Origin: Bacteroidales bacterium
Lineage (GTDB): Bacteria > Bacteroidota > Bacteroidia > Bacteroidales > WCHB1-69
Direction of reading: 5' to 3'
NCBI GenBank assembly: GCA_012519525.1
Contig: JAAYQB010000108.1
Span: 1 to 15,639, forward strand
Length of the DNA: 15,639 nt
In this document: in pieces, positions 7,156 to 14,320 of the stretch
How positions within the stretch are numbered: the first letter of the stretch is position 1
Layout: each line of letters opens with the position of its first letter
The notes under the pieces: generated by a model
What the model was told of the DNA's origin: nothing
Databases searched by the model: none
Seen by the model: only the letters and a program-made list of their open reading frames with translations
Made by a program: the position numbers and the translations under genes

Positions 7156-8334
7156 ATGAAAGAGTCAATACATATAAAAAACTTAGGTCCAATAAAAGAT
7201 ATTTTTATTAAGGATATTAAGCCATTAACTGTTTTAATAGGTGAATCAGGAAGTGGAAAAAGTACATTGATGAAAGCTATTGCTTTGTTTCGGTGGCTTT
7301 ACAAAATGCACAATATTCGTTCATACCTTAAAAGAAGTAAAGTATCTAAAAGTCCATTTAGATTTAGAATGGATACCTATTTTAAAAATTGCGGATTTGA
7401 AGAATATTTAAAAAATAATCCTGAAATTATTTATACAGTTGAGTTTTCAGATCAAAGAAAATACACACTTCATTTTGCAAAAAACAAACTTACAGGAACC
7501 GGCAACAAGAACTTAGTACAAGTACAAGATTTATATTATAACAAACTTAGTTTCATTTCGGAAACAAGAAATATTATTCCACTCTGGGCAGAAAGAGGTG
7601 CTTCACTTATAGGTGGCTATTTAGGATTTTATTTCCATGAGGTGTACAATGACTTCGATTTAGCTTCAGAGAATATCAAAGACCTTGACATAAATTATTT
7701 GAATTTAAAGCTATCAGTTAAAAAAGTTCAGTCAGGTAAAAAATATTTCATTCAAGATACAGGCAAAGAATATGAACTAACTCTTAAGAATAGTTCCTCA
7801 GGAACTCAAAATGCAATACCGCTAACATTAATAGCAGAACACTTTTCGAAACACTTTGATTTTGAAGAAGCTTTCAATAGGTCTTTATTAAACTTTCTTT
7901 CTAAAACAGATAATTTAACTGATTTTAAACCGGTTAAAAATCTTGGAGATATCAAAAAGAAACTATTTATCCATATTGAAGAACCCGAACTAAGTTTATT
8001 CCCTGATGCTCAATGCGAATTAATAAGCGACTTGGTTTCTAAATGTTTTGTTACAAATTCTAATTCAATCGATTTGATTTTTTCAACTCACAGCCCCTAT
8101 ATAATAAATCACCTAAACTTACTAATCAAAGCATACGACTGTAATCAATTAGTGGATGGTGCAAAAATAGAATTTGAAAAGTTGGCTGTTTATCTGGTAG
8201 AAGAAGGGACAATTCAAGATTTAGTAGTTAAAAACCAAAGAATCATAAACACCAACGCTTTATCAGATACGATAAATGACATTTACGACAATTACAGTCA
8301 ATTAGACAAAAATGGAAAACTTATTAAAAAATGA
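7156..8334 (+). CDS. AAA ATPase of the SMC/OLD-like type
   Basis: Starting at ATG 7156 the product has 392 residues. It begins IHIKNLGPIKDIFI, the usual first strand of AAA ATPases of the AAA_15/AAA_21 (ABC/SMC-like) group. Walker A is GESGSGKS at residues 29-36. The ABC-type signature is SSSGTQ at 213-218. Walker B is LFIHIEEPE at 270-278, with the catalytic Glu pair. A switch His lies in FSTHSPYI at 309-316. No TOPRIM domain follows, so it is not a full OLD nuclease. Such ATPases are common in anti-phage systems (Septu PtuA, PARIS AriA, Gabija GajA), where they sense or hold a nuclease partner. Its last 23 bases overlap the next gene, which implies translational coupling and a joint role. 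The system name is not determined. Confidence 0.9.
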   Translation: MKESIHIKNLGPIKDIFIKDIKPLTVLIGESGSGKSTLMKAIALFRWLYKMHNIRSYLKRSKVSKSPFRFRMDTYFKNCGFEEYLKNNPEIIYTVEFSDQRKYTLHFAKNKLTGTGNKNLVQVQDLYYNKLSFISETRNIIPLWAERGASLIGGYLGFYFHEVYNDFDLASENIKDLDINYLNLKLSVKKVQSGKKYFIQDTGKEYELTLKNSSSGTQNAIPLTLIAEHFSKHFDFEEAFNRSLLNFLSKTDNLTDFKPVKNLGDIKKKLFIHIEEPELSLFPDAQCELISDLVSKCFVTNSNSIDLIFSTHSPYIINHLNLLIKAYDCNQLVDGAKIEFEKLAVYLVEEGTIQDLVVKNQRIINTNALSDTINDIYDNYSQLDKNGKLIKK

Positions 8335-8914
8335 TTTTACTGCCCATTATGGACTATCTGCTTGTATTGCACAAGATTTGGTAATCCAAACAAACGAGCC
8401 ATATTTCGAGCTTGAAGATACACCTAAAAAGGATATTGTGCTTTATATCAAAATTGGAGCAGGAACGGCAAGATTTTCTAATCCAAAAACTGCGACAGTT
8501 ACAGTTGCTAAGTATGAAAAATTTGTAACAAGTTTACCTAATTCTTTTCAAAGAGACAGAAAAAGATGTGATATTATTGTATGTGATGATGGGGAAAATT
8601 TGATTTTGGGCGAAATAAAAGACAGTCCTAATATCAAATATCATAGAAAAAAGGCGAAAAAACAACTTTATGAATCATTAACTACTCTTCTGGCTGTTCC
8701 CCAATTTTTAAAACTAACGAATAAAAAGACCGTAAAAAGATGTTGTTATTTCAACAAACAATCCGATGCCCCTTCTATTATCACAGCAACAACTGCCTTT
8801 AATAGACTTTCAGAAATTTTTTCGGAAGGATTCCAAATGAACCATCCAGCAATTGAAGAACAAAATTTTGAGTTTTGGGAATATTTAGGTAATCAAACGT
8901 TAACGCTAACATGA
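8312..8914 (+). CDS. PD-(D/E)XK nuclease-like partner of the ATPase
   Basis: This 200-residue protein starts at an ATG inside the end of the ATPase gene (23-base overlap). Residues 86-103 read CDIIVCDDGENLILGEIK, giving D87, then E101-I-K103 at the end of a hydrophobic strand, with Gln118 in the following basic helix (KKAKKQLYESL). This is the order expected for a PD-(D/E)XK nuclease core: Asp, E-x-K, then a Lys/Gln helix. The N-terminal 80 residues are beta-rich with no recognised motif. I infer that it is the effector nuclease, or a nuclease-fold partner, controlled by the ATPase. The family was not named with certainty, and the motif alone could occur by chance. Stop TGA at 8912-8914 is followed by CTAACACG. 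Confidence 0.7.
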   Translation: MENLLKNDFTAHYGLSACIAQDLVIQTNEPYFELEDTPKKDIVLYIKIGAGTARFSNPKTATVTVAKYEKFVTSLPNSFQRDRKRCDIIVCDDGENLILGEIKDSPNIKYHRKKAKKQLYESLTTLLAVPQFLKLTNKKTVKRCCYFNKQSDAPSIITATTAFNRLSEIFSEGFQMNHPAIEEQNFEFWEYLGNQTLTLT

Positions 8915-8928
8915 AAGAAGTACAATAC

Positions 8929-8936
8929 CTAACACG
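8929..8936 (+). repeat. CTAACACG motif after stop codon (spacer left arm)
   Basis: CTAACACG starts 15 bases after the stop at 8914, and AAACATTT follows at about 8969, in the same order as in the 2640-2903 spacer. The rest of the 154-base spacer before the MBOAT gene shows no P1 or P2 block, so the promoter of the next operon is unclear. Confidence 0.4.
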
Positions 8937-9068
8937 AATTTTACCTCAAACAGACTAATGTATAAAATAAACATTTAGCCATATAATATTGTGCTTTTGC
9001 CATTTAAATTATATCATGCTAAAAGAAATAACAATGCTAAGAATCAACATGAAAGATAGATAAGAAGA

Positions 9069-10523
9069 ATGCTTTTTAATTCGGTTGACTTTGCGATTTT
9101 TTTACCGATAGTTTTTATACTCTATTGGTTTGTAACAAACAAAAATTTAAAACTACAAAATTTTTTGATAGTTGCCGCAAGCTATTTCTTTTACGCTTGT
9201 TGGGATTGGAGATTTCTATCATTAATTACATTCAGCATTGTCGTTGATTATTTCATGGGAATCCTTTTAGGTAAGGAGAAAAATCAGCGGAAACGAAAAA
9301 TTTTATTATGGGTCAGTATTATTGTGAACCTTGGATTTTTAGGATTTTTCAAATACTATAACTTCTTTGTAGATAACTTCATAGCTGCTTTTTCATTTTT
9401 CGGACAAGAAATTAAACCCAACACATTGAATATCATTTTACCCGTTGGTATCAGCTTTTACACTTTCCAAACTTTGAGTTATACCATTGATGTTTACAGA
9501 CGAAAATTTGAGCCGACTAAAGATTTTATCGCATTTGCCGCATTTGTTAGTTTTTTCCCTAATTTGGTTGCAGGACCCATTGAGAGAGCGACAAACTTAC
9601 TTCCGCAATTTTATAAAAAACGAGATTTTGATTATTCCAAAGCGGTTGACGGAATGCGACAAATTCTTTGGGGATTGTTCAAGAAAATAGTAATTGCCGA
9701 CAATTGTGCTGAGTTTGCGAACCAAATTTTCAATAATTCGGCAAATATGAACGGAAGTACGCTTGTTTTAGGAGCCTTATTTTTTACCTTTCAAATTTAT
9801 GGAGACTTTTCCGGTTATTCCGATATTGCAATCGGAACAGCAAGGCTTTTTGGATTCAATCTGATGCGAAATTTTAACTTCCCCTATTTTTCAAGAGATA
9901 TTGCGGAATTTTGGAGACGTTGGCATATTTCACTGTCAAGCTGGTTTAGAGATTATCTTTATATTCCTTTAGGCGGAAGTCGTGTAGGAACGTGGAAGAA
10001 AGTTAGAAACATTTTTATCATCTTTATTGTCAGCGGGTTTTGGCACGGTGCTAATTGGACGTTTATTGCTTGGGGAGCGTTAAATGCCGTCTTTTTTTTA
10101 CCGCTTCTATTAAACAATAAAAATCGAAAACACTTAGATACCGTGGCACAAGGAAAAGTATTTCCAAGTTTAAAGGAATTTTCATTAATGTTGCTAACCT
10201 TCGGATTAACAGTGTTTGCTTGGATATTTTTTAGAGCAGAAAATATCGGACATGCATTAAGCTACATCGCTGATATGTTTTCTTCGTCTCTTTTTTCAAT
10301 GCCAAGTTTCGATAAAATGAAAAGAGCCTTAGCAACAATGTTTTTTGTTGTAATCTTTATCTTAATCGAATGGAAAGGAAGAGAAGGACAATATGCTTTA
10401 GAAAACATGAAAAATATCAGGTCAAAGCCTATTCGGTTGTTAAGTTATTTAATAATTTTATTAGTTATTTGTTTTTTTGGTAATTTCGATGAAAATCTTG
10501 AGTTTATTTATTTTCAATTTTAG
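9069..10523 (+). CDS. MBOAT family O-acyltransferase (AlgI/DltB-like)
   Basis: The 484-residue multi-span membrane protein starts MLFNSVDFAIFLPIVFILYW, a standard opening of AlgI/DltB-type MBOAT proteins. The family core is clear: LPVGISFYTFQTLSYTIDVY at 124-143, FPNLVAGPIER at 163-173, FWRRWHISLSSWFRDYLYIP at 281-300 with His286, and VSGFWHGANWTFIAWG at 321-336 with the catalytic-type His326. Length and hydrophobic pattern fit an intact member. These enzymes pass acyl groups, usually acetyl, across the inner membrane to a polysaccharide, teichoic acid or glycan through an exported SGNH-type partner. The next gene, 9 bases downstream, encodes such a partner. The glycan acceptor cannot be read from the sequence. 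No O-antigen cluster surrounds the pair. Confidence 0.93.
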   Translation: MLFNSVDFAIFLPIVFILYWFVTNKNLKLQNFLIVAASYFFYACWDWRFLSLITFSIVVDYFMGILLGKEKNQRKRKILLWVSIIVNLGFLGFFKYYNFFVDNFIAAFSFFGQEIKPNTLNIILPVGISFYTFQTLSYTIDVYRRKFEPTKDFIAFAAFVSFFPNLVAGPIERATNLLPQFYKKRDFDYSKAVDGMRQILWGLFKKIVIADNCAEFANQIFNNSANMNGSTLVLGALFFTFQIYGDFSGYSDIAIGTARLFGFNLMRNFNFPYFSRDIAEFWRRWHISLSSWFRDYLYIPLGGSRVGTWKKVRNIFIIFIVSGFWHGANWTFIAWGALNAVFFLPLLLNNKNRKHLDTVAQGKVFPSLKEFSLMLLTFGLTVFAWIFFRAENIGHALSYIADMFSSSLFSMPSFDKMKRALATMFFVVIFILIEWKGREGQYALENMKNIRSKPIRLLSYLIILLVICFFGNFDENLEFIYFQF

Positions 10524-10532
10524 AAGTAACGC

Positions 10533-11408
10533 ATGAAACGTTTTTTGTACGACATATTTATTATTCTTGCTATAATTTTAGTTTTTAATACGATTCTTTT
10601 TTTGTTTGCTGAAAATTATTATTATAGTAGCTATGAAAAATATCCGGACAAAAAATTCAATTCATTTATTTTATCGGATTCTCATGGAGAGAGAATGGGT
10701 AAATATCCGGCAAAATACGGTGTGTTTAACTTTTCGGCAGGTAGCGACTCATATTGTGATATGAAAAGAAAATTAGTGTTTTTATTGGAAAATGGTTATA
10801 ATGTTGATAAAATATACATTACGGTTGATGACCACACCCTAAGTCCTTATAAAGAGAAAACCAATAATTTGGATAGAAGTGTAATCTATACCTCTGCAAA
10901 CGCATATACAAATTATTACAAATACCTAAAGGAAAAATACATTAAGTATTATTTGCCCATTTTTCAACCGAAAGTTTTTTCTTTGTTTAAGTCTTATTCA
11001 AAAGCAAAACTAAAAAATATATGTCATACCCATAAGCGTCTTTCAACAAAAAAGACTTGGAGTGAATTATCTGAACAAGAAAGAATTAATAGAGTAAAAC
11101 ATAGAATGAAAAAACAATTTTCCACAAATGTTAAAAGTACAAGTTTGCAAAATACGCTTTTAGAAATTATTTCTTTATGTCAAAAAAATGAAATTGAATT
11201 AATTGGCATAAAATTTCCCCTTTCAAACTCTTATATAGAACTTCTTGACAGTATGAGTTATGGTGCCGACCAACTGTTTATTTCAAAAGATTTAAAGGTA
11301 ATTGATTTAAAAGAAGTATTTGTTGATAATCCTGAATATTTTGCCAATCAAGACCATATAAACTCTAAAGGAAGCAAAATATTTACGGAAATCTTATTTG
11401 AAAAATAA
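10533..11408 (+). CDS. SGNH-like partner of the MBOAT acyltransferase
   Basis: The 291-residue protein has one N-terminal membrane segment (residues about 5-26, IFIILAIILVFNTILFLF) and an exported domain, like AlgX/AlgJ or DltD-type partners. Block I of the SGNH fold is visible as FILSDSHGE at 45-53 with Ser50. Glycine-type block II may be NFSAGSDSY at 66-74. The terminal block is ANQDHINSKGSKIF at 271-284 with His275. In many relatives this block reads DxDHLN, with an Asp three residues before His. Here that residue is Asn272, and an Asp sits next to the His, so the triad may be altered or the alignment shifted. The gene follows the MBOAT gene by 9 bases, so both are one operon. Role: transfer of the acyl group to an extracytoplasmic glycan. 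Confidence 0.78.
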   Translation: MKRFLYDIFIILAIILVFNTILFLFAENYYYSSYEKYPDKKFNSFILSDSHGERMGKYPAKYGVFNFSAGSDSYCDMKRKLVFLLENGYNVDKIYITVDDHTLSPYKEKTNNLDRSVIYTSANAYTNYYKYLKEKYIKYYLPIFQPKVFSLFKSYSKAKLKNICHTHKRLSTKKTWSELSEQERINRVKHRMKKQFSTNVKSTSLQNTLLEIISLCQKNEIELIGIKFPLSNSYIELLDSMSYGADQLFISKDLKVIDLKEVFVDNPEYFANQDHINSKGSKIFTEILFEK

Positions 11409-11523
11409 AATAACAATTTTTAAATCAATATTTTAAACAAGCAATTTTCGCAGACATCATCGCAAAAGCATTTGCCGAAAATAAAAATAATTAATCAAAA
11501 TCAAAATGAGCAAAAATATTTTA

Positions 11524-11570
11524 AATTTTTTACCGAACAATAATAAAAAATAATATACCTTTGCAAAGTG
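11524..11570 (+). promoter_or_regulatory. P1 promoter repeat, copy C
   Basis: ACCGAACAATAAT is followed by TACCTTTG at 11556-11563 inside CTTTGCAAAG. Positions 11541-11570 are identical to copies B and D over 30 bases. The match ends at AAAGTG, and the palindrome ATTATTAATAAT is missing. Upstream, CCGAAAATAAAAAT (11475-11488) and CAAAATCAAAAT (11496-11507) also match the flank of copy A. Confidence 0.75.
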
Positions 11571-11578
11571 GAAATTTA

Positions 11579-11623
11579 GATATACGAATTTGTATCTTTG
11601 TTTCGTAAATGAACCGTTGGCGG
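11579..11623 (+). promoter_or_regulatory. P2 block, copy C
   Basis: GATATACGAATTTGTATC leads to TATCTTTG at 11593-11600, then TTTCGTAAATGAA and CCGTTGGCGG at 11614-11623. A transcript would start near 11607, about 57 bases before the ATG at 11664. P1 copy C lies directly upstream, giving a double promoter. Confidence 0.6.
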
Positions 11624-11663
11624 TACCTTCAATAGATACAAAAAATCAGAAAGAATAATTAGC

Positions 11664-12320
11664 ATGAGCGTACAATTAACAGTAATAGGTAATCATTCGA
11701 TTGCATTTAGAAATTTGGAAATTGAAGATAAATCAAAACTTATTGATTTGTTGAACTCTCTAAGATTAGAAGATTCCGTCTTTCTTAAAGAGTTGTTCAA
11801 TAAGCGGTATCCCGAGAAAAGTGAATACAACTCAAAGATCAATTCCTGGCGATTTATTGAAGAAGATAGCGAAATGATATCGCCTTGTCCTAATTTTAAA
11901 GAATACGAACTCGAAGATCCTTTTGGTTTGGAACTCGACATCAATAAATATTACTATGTTTTTGATAGATGGAGATGTGATTGGATTCCTTGGTTTATGC
12001 CAAGCGACAAGACGGAGCGAAATGAGTGGCGTAAAATATTCTCTAAAGTTTCCGGCATTCTTGGTGGTCATTATGTAATGTATTTCCCGGATAATCTATT
12101 GGGTGGAGATTTTGCGCGATACTCTCCGGATAATTGGTGTTTCCCTGATGAGATGGAAAACCATTTCCAAACCCAAATCAAAGATCTAAATCAAGTTATA
12201 GAATTTATTTCTGAAAACTGGGCTAAACCGATGACCCTCGCAGAAGGAGATATAGAGTGGCAAGAAGGAGATAAAACACCATTCGTAATTGATCAATTTG
12301 AAGATTTGAATGAAACATAA
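11664..12320 (+). CDS. unrecognised Trp-rich cytosolic protein
   Basis: The 218-residue product has no signal peptide and no hydrophobic segment, so it is probably cytosolic. It is acidic overall and rich in Trp, Phe and Tyr in the middle (YYYVFDRWRCDWIPWFMPSD at residues 93-112). A further aromatic stretch, HYVMYFPDNLLGGDF, follows, and an acidic tail (EGDIEWQEGDKTPF) ends the chain. I could not place it in a family. Size, acidity and single-gene setting would fit an immunity-type or stress-related protein, but that is not evidence of function. It is transcribed from the double promoter P1/P2 copy C. The ATG at 11664 is the first in frame and is preceded by no clear Shine-Dalgarno. Confidence 0.65.
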   Translation: MSVQLTVIGNHSIAFRNLEIEDKSKLIDLLNSLRLEDSVFLKELFNKRYPEKSEYNSKINSWRFIEEDSEMISPCPNFKEYELEDPFGLELDINKYYYVFDRWRCDWIPWFMPSDKTERNEWRKIFSKVSGILGGHYVMYFPDNLLGGDFARYSPDNWCFPDEMENHFQTQIKDLNQVIEFISENWAKPMTLAEGDIEWQEGDKTPFVIDQFEDLNET

Positions 12321-12387
12321 ATGATGTGATTGAGGTAATCGGAAATTAAATTTAAAAGTTAGAATTTAGAATTATTTATTAATTATC

Positions 12388-12434
12388 AGGGACTATCTAC
12401 TATTTTGTGTAAATGAAAAACAGTCTCTTTTTTT
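12388..12434 (+). terminator. hairpin with T tract; resembles an IS256-type end
   Basis: AGGGACT at 12388-12394 pairs with AGTCTCT at 12422-12428 (7 bp, one G-T pair), and seven T residues run from 12428 to 12434. This fits an intrinsic terminator after the 12320 stop, although the loop is long (about 27 bases). The same stretch, GGGACTATCTAC with TTTTGTGTAAATGAAAAA, resembles terminal repeats of IS256 (mutator) elements, so it could be a solo insertion-sequence end. No transposase is present. Confidence 0.45.
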
Positions 12435-12455
12435 ATATTATTTTAGATTAGAATG

Positions 12456-12485
12456 TTGTTTTAATTCTTTTTTTATGTAATTTTG
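12456..12485 (+). promoter_or_regulatory. promoter of the AbiE operon
   Basis: TTG at 12456-12458 and TAATTTTG at 12478-12485 are separated by 19 bases, the spacing of the Bacteroidota -33/-7 promoter. Transcription would start near 12492, close to the ATG at 12503. AGAAT (12450-12454) and ATTCT (12464-12468) flank the -33 element and could be an operator half-pair for the AbiEi repressor, but the match is short and AT-rich. Confidence 0.6.
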
Positions 12486-12502
12486 CGGAAAATTAGAAGT
12501 AA

Positions 12503-13129
12503 ATGAGAATAAACTTTTGGCAATTAAGAAATCAATTTTACGACTTGATATGTTTCAATATAAATCAAGTTTACGCGTGGCAACCAAGTTTTGATAAAAA
12601 CAATCTCACTCGTTGGGTAAAACAAAATTTGCTCGTAAAATTGCGTAATTCGTGGTATAGTTTTCCAGATTATGTAAAGACCTCTAATATTCAACATTTT
12701 GTATCGAACAAAATTTACAGTCCTTCGTATGTCAGTCTGCATTCTGCGTTGGCATTTTATGGTATTATTCCCGAAGCAATCGTGCAGACAACCGCTGTGA
12801 GTTCGCTAAAAAAAGCAAATTTTGAAAATAGTTTCGGCTCATTTTCGTATCAGCAAATTTTACCCGAATTGATGTTCGGAAATGAACAAAAAACGTTTCT
12901 AAATAAACATAGTCTGTTTTTTGCTACCCCTGAAAAAGCGATTTTAGATTTGTTGTATCTTTATCCACAGTACAATAGCGAACAAGAAATCATAGAATTG
13001 CGTTTCGATGAAGAATTTATGCAAGAAGATTTGAACGTAGAGCGTTTGAATGAATTTACAGAAAAATTTCAATCAAAAGCATTGAGAAATAGAGTTGATT
13101 TACTTTTAAAAATTCACGATTTATGCTAA
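12503..13129 (+). CDS. abiEi: AbiEi-like antitoxin, type IV TA system
   Basis: The 208-residue protein has the layout of AbiEi-family antitoxins. An N-terminal winged-helix segment at about residues 30-56 (FDKNNLTRWVKQNLLVKL) is followed by the typical YSPSYVSLHSALAFYGIIPE at about 73-92. The later block FFATPEKAILDLLYL, at about 139-153, is also typical. In characterised AbiE systems this protein represses its own operon and counters the toxin without binding it directly. The stop overlaps the start of the toxin gene by seven bases. It has its own promoter (12456-12485), unlike the P1/P2 units around it. The symbol is given by family likeness. Confidence 0.85.
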   Translation: MRINFWQLRNQFYDLICFNINQVYAWQPSFDKNNLTRWVKQNLLVKLRNSWYSFPDYVKTSNIQHFVSNKIYSPSYVSLHSALAFYGIIPEAIVQTTAVSSLKKANFENSFGSFSYQQILPELMFGNEQKTFLNKHSLFFATPEKAILDLLYLYPQYNSEQEIIELRFDEEFMQEDLNVERLNEFTEKFQSKALRNRVDLLLKIHDLC

Positions 13130-13908
13130 ATTTGGAACAAATACAAAATTATTTCTCGCCACAAATCAGAGAAAATCCTGCCCACAAAAAATACATTGTA
13201 AAGGAATACATTCAACTGATGATTTTGAATTTTTTGGCAACTTCAAAATTTGTAAAAAAAATTGCTTTTATAGGCGGAACAAACTTACGTTTAGTAAAAG
13301 GAATTGACCGATTTTCAGAAGATTTGGATTTTGATTGCAAGAATTTTGATGCCGAAGATTTCGCAGAAATGTCGCAAGCGATTTTGACTTTTATACAACG
13401 GTCGGGTATACGAGCCGAAACGAGAGAAAAACAAAGTGAGAAATTAACGGCATTTCGCTCGAGAATTTATTTTCCTGAATTGTTGTTTGAATTGGGATTG
13501 TCGGCATATAAAGAAGAACGATTTTTAATTAAGATTGAAAGTCAAAATCAGGAATTTGAATATACACCTCAAATGGCTACTATTAGCAGTTGTGGTTTCT
13601 TTATCTCGTTTCCTGTTCCGCCCGATGATGTACTTTGTGCAATGAAATTGTCAGCATTGCTCTCACGTGCAAAAGGACGCGATTTTTATGATGCTTTGTT
13701 TTTGCTTTCTCAAACAAAGCCGAATTACGATTTTCTTGCTAAAAAACAAGATATTCACAATCTAACGGAGCTGAAAGTAAAACTAATAGAAACTATAGAA
13801 AAAATAGATTTACAACATAAATCCAAAGATTTTGAACATTTACTATTTAATAAGGAAAATAAAGATAAAATTTTGATGTTCTGTGATTATATAAGGAAAA
13901 TGAATTGA
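13123..13908 (+). CDS. abiEii: AbiEii-like nucleotidyltransferase toxin
   Basis: The 261-residue protein carries the AbiEii/AbiGii nucleotidyltransferase core. IAFIGGTNLRLVKGIDRFSE at 47-66 leads into DLDF at 67-70, giving the GGT...L motif and the SEDLDF motif with the metal-binding Asp67 and Asp69. The later helix KLSALLSRAKGRDFYDALFL at about 174-193 is also a family hallmark. The known AbiEii toxin (and the related MenT) transfers nucleotides and stops growth, in some cases giving abortive phage defence. Here the conserved residues are present and the length is in the normal range, so it should be active. The ATG overlaps the antitoxin stop (seven bases), which allows coupled translation. 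Confidence 0.9.
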   Translation: MLNLEQIQNYFSPQIRENPAHKKYIVKEYIQLMILNFLATSKFVKKIAFIGGTNLRLVKGIDRFSEDLDFDCKNFDAEDFAEMSQAILTFIQRSGIRAETREKQSEKLTAFRSRIYFPELLFELGLSAYKEERFLIKIESQNQEFEYTPQMATISSCGFFISFPVPPDDVLCAMKLSALLSRAKGRDFYDALFLLSQTKPNYDFLAKKQDIHNLTELKVKLIETIEKIDLQHKSKDFEHLLFNKENKDKILMFCDYIRKMN

Positions 13909-14090
13909 AAAACGGCAAATTACCTGCACTTAACACACGGTATAAAAAATTGCCGGAACACTCGGTTATTCAATAGTTGTATCGCTTCAACTCTTGTCTA
14001 ACTTGACAGGAAATCACCCGCAATCCCTTACTGCACACACATCCGTTAAAAAAGTCTATAAAAAACGTACACTTGTTTGTATTATTTTGA
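13909..14090. other. spacer after AbiE with TTAACAC left arm
   Basis: This stretch has no gene. TTAACAC at 13930-13936, 22 bases after the stop, is a near copy of the CTAACAC motif at three other gene ends. A less AT-rich segment follows (GCCGGAACACTCGG at 13952-13965, then TTGACAGGAAATCACCC near 14002-14018). It resembles the inner part of a spacer element, but I could not find its pairing partner. From 14091 the P1 and P2 blocks begin. Confidence 0.4.
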
Positions 14091-14155
14091 TTTTTTTACC
14101 AAACGATAATAAAAAATAATATACCTTTGCAAAGTGAAATTATTAATAATAAAAA
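14091..14155 (+). promoter_or_regulatory. P1 promoter repeat, copy D
   Basis: ACCAAACGATAAT at 14098-14110 is followed by TACCTTTG at 14122-14129 inside CTTTGCAAAG, then ATTATTAATAAT. It is identical to copy B over 49 bases (14107-14155). The next gene is about 165 bases downstream, with two P2-type blocks between. Confidence 0.75.
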
Positions 14156-14156
14156 T

Positions 14157-14198
14157 GATATACGAATGTTGTATATTTGGTTCGTAAATTATACGTTA
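14157..14198 (+). promoter_or_regulatory. P2 block, copy D
   Basis: GATATAC at 14157 and TATATTTG at 14172-14179 are followed by GTTCGTAAATTATACGTTAC. ATATAC (14158-14163) and GTATAT (14171-14176) form a 6-bp inverted repeat overlapping the -7 box, a possible repressor site. Confidence 0.55.
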
Positions 14199-14260
14199 CA
14201 GGACATAATAGAAATCGGCTCATTACCGCACAAAAAGAGCTCATATCGTATCATTTTTTT

Positions 14261-14302
14261 AATATAGTTGTATATTTGTTTTGTAAATAAGACATTGGCA
14301 TT
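14261..14302 (+). promoter_or_regulatory. second P2 block, copy D'
   Basis: TTGTATATTTGTTTTGTAAA repeats the core of the block 99 bases upstream, with TATATTTG at 14271-14278, and ends in ACATTGGCATT at 14292-14302. A transcript would begin near 14285, 36 bases before the ATG at 14321, so this is the most likely promoter of that gene. Confidence 0.6.
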
Positions 14303-14320
14303 AATTAAAATAGAGAAACC

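Noticed and set aside
11664..12320. Immunity protein of a toxin system
   Set aside because: The composition is suggestive, but no toxin gene is adjacent and no immunity family motif was recognised.
2640..14302. CRISPR array made of the repeated blocks
   Set aside because: The copies are kilobases apart with genes between, of uneven length, and carry promoter boxes; they have no regular repeat-spacer structure.
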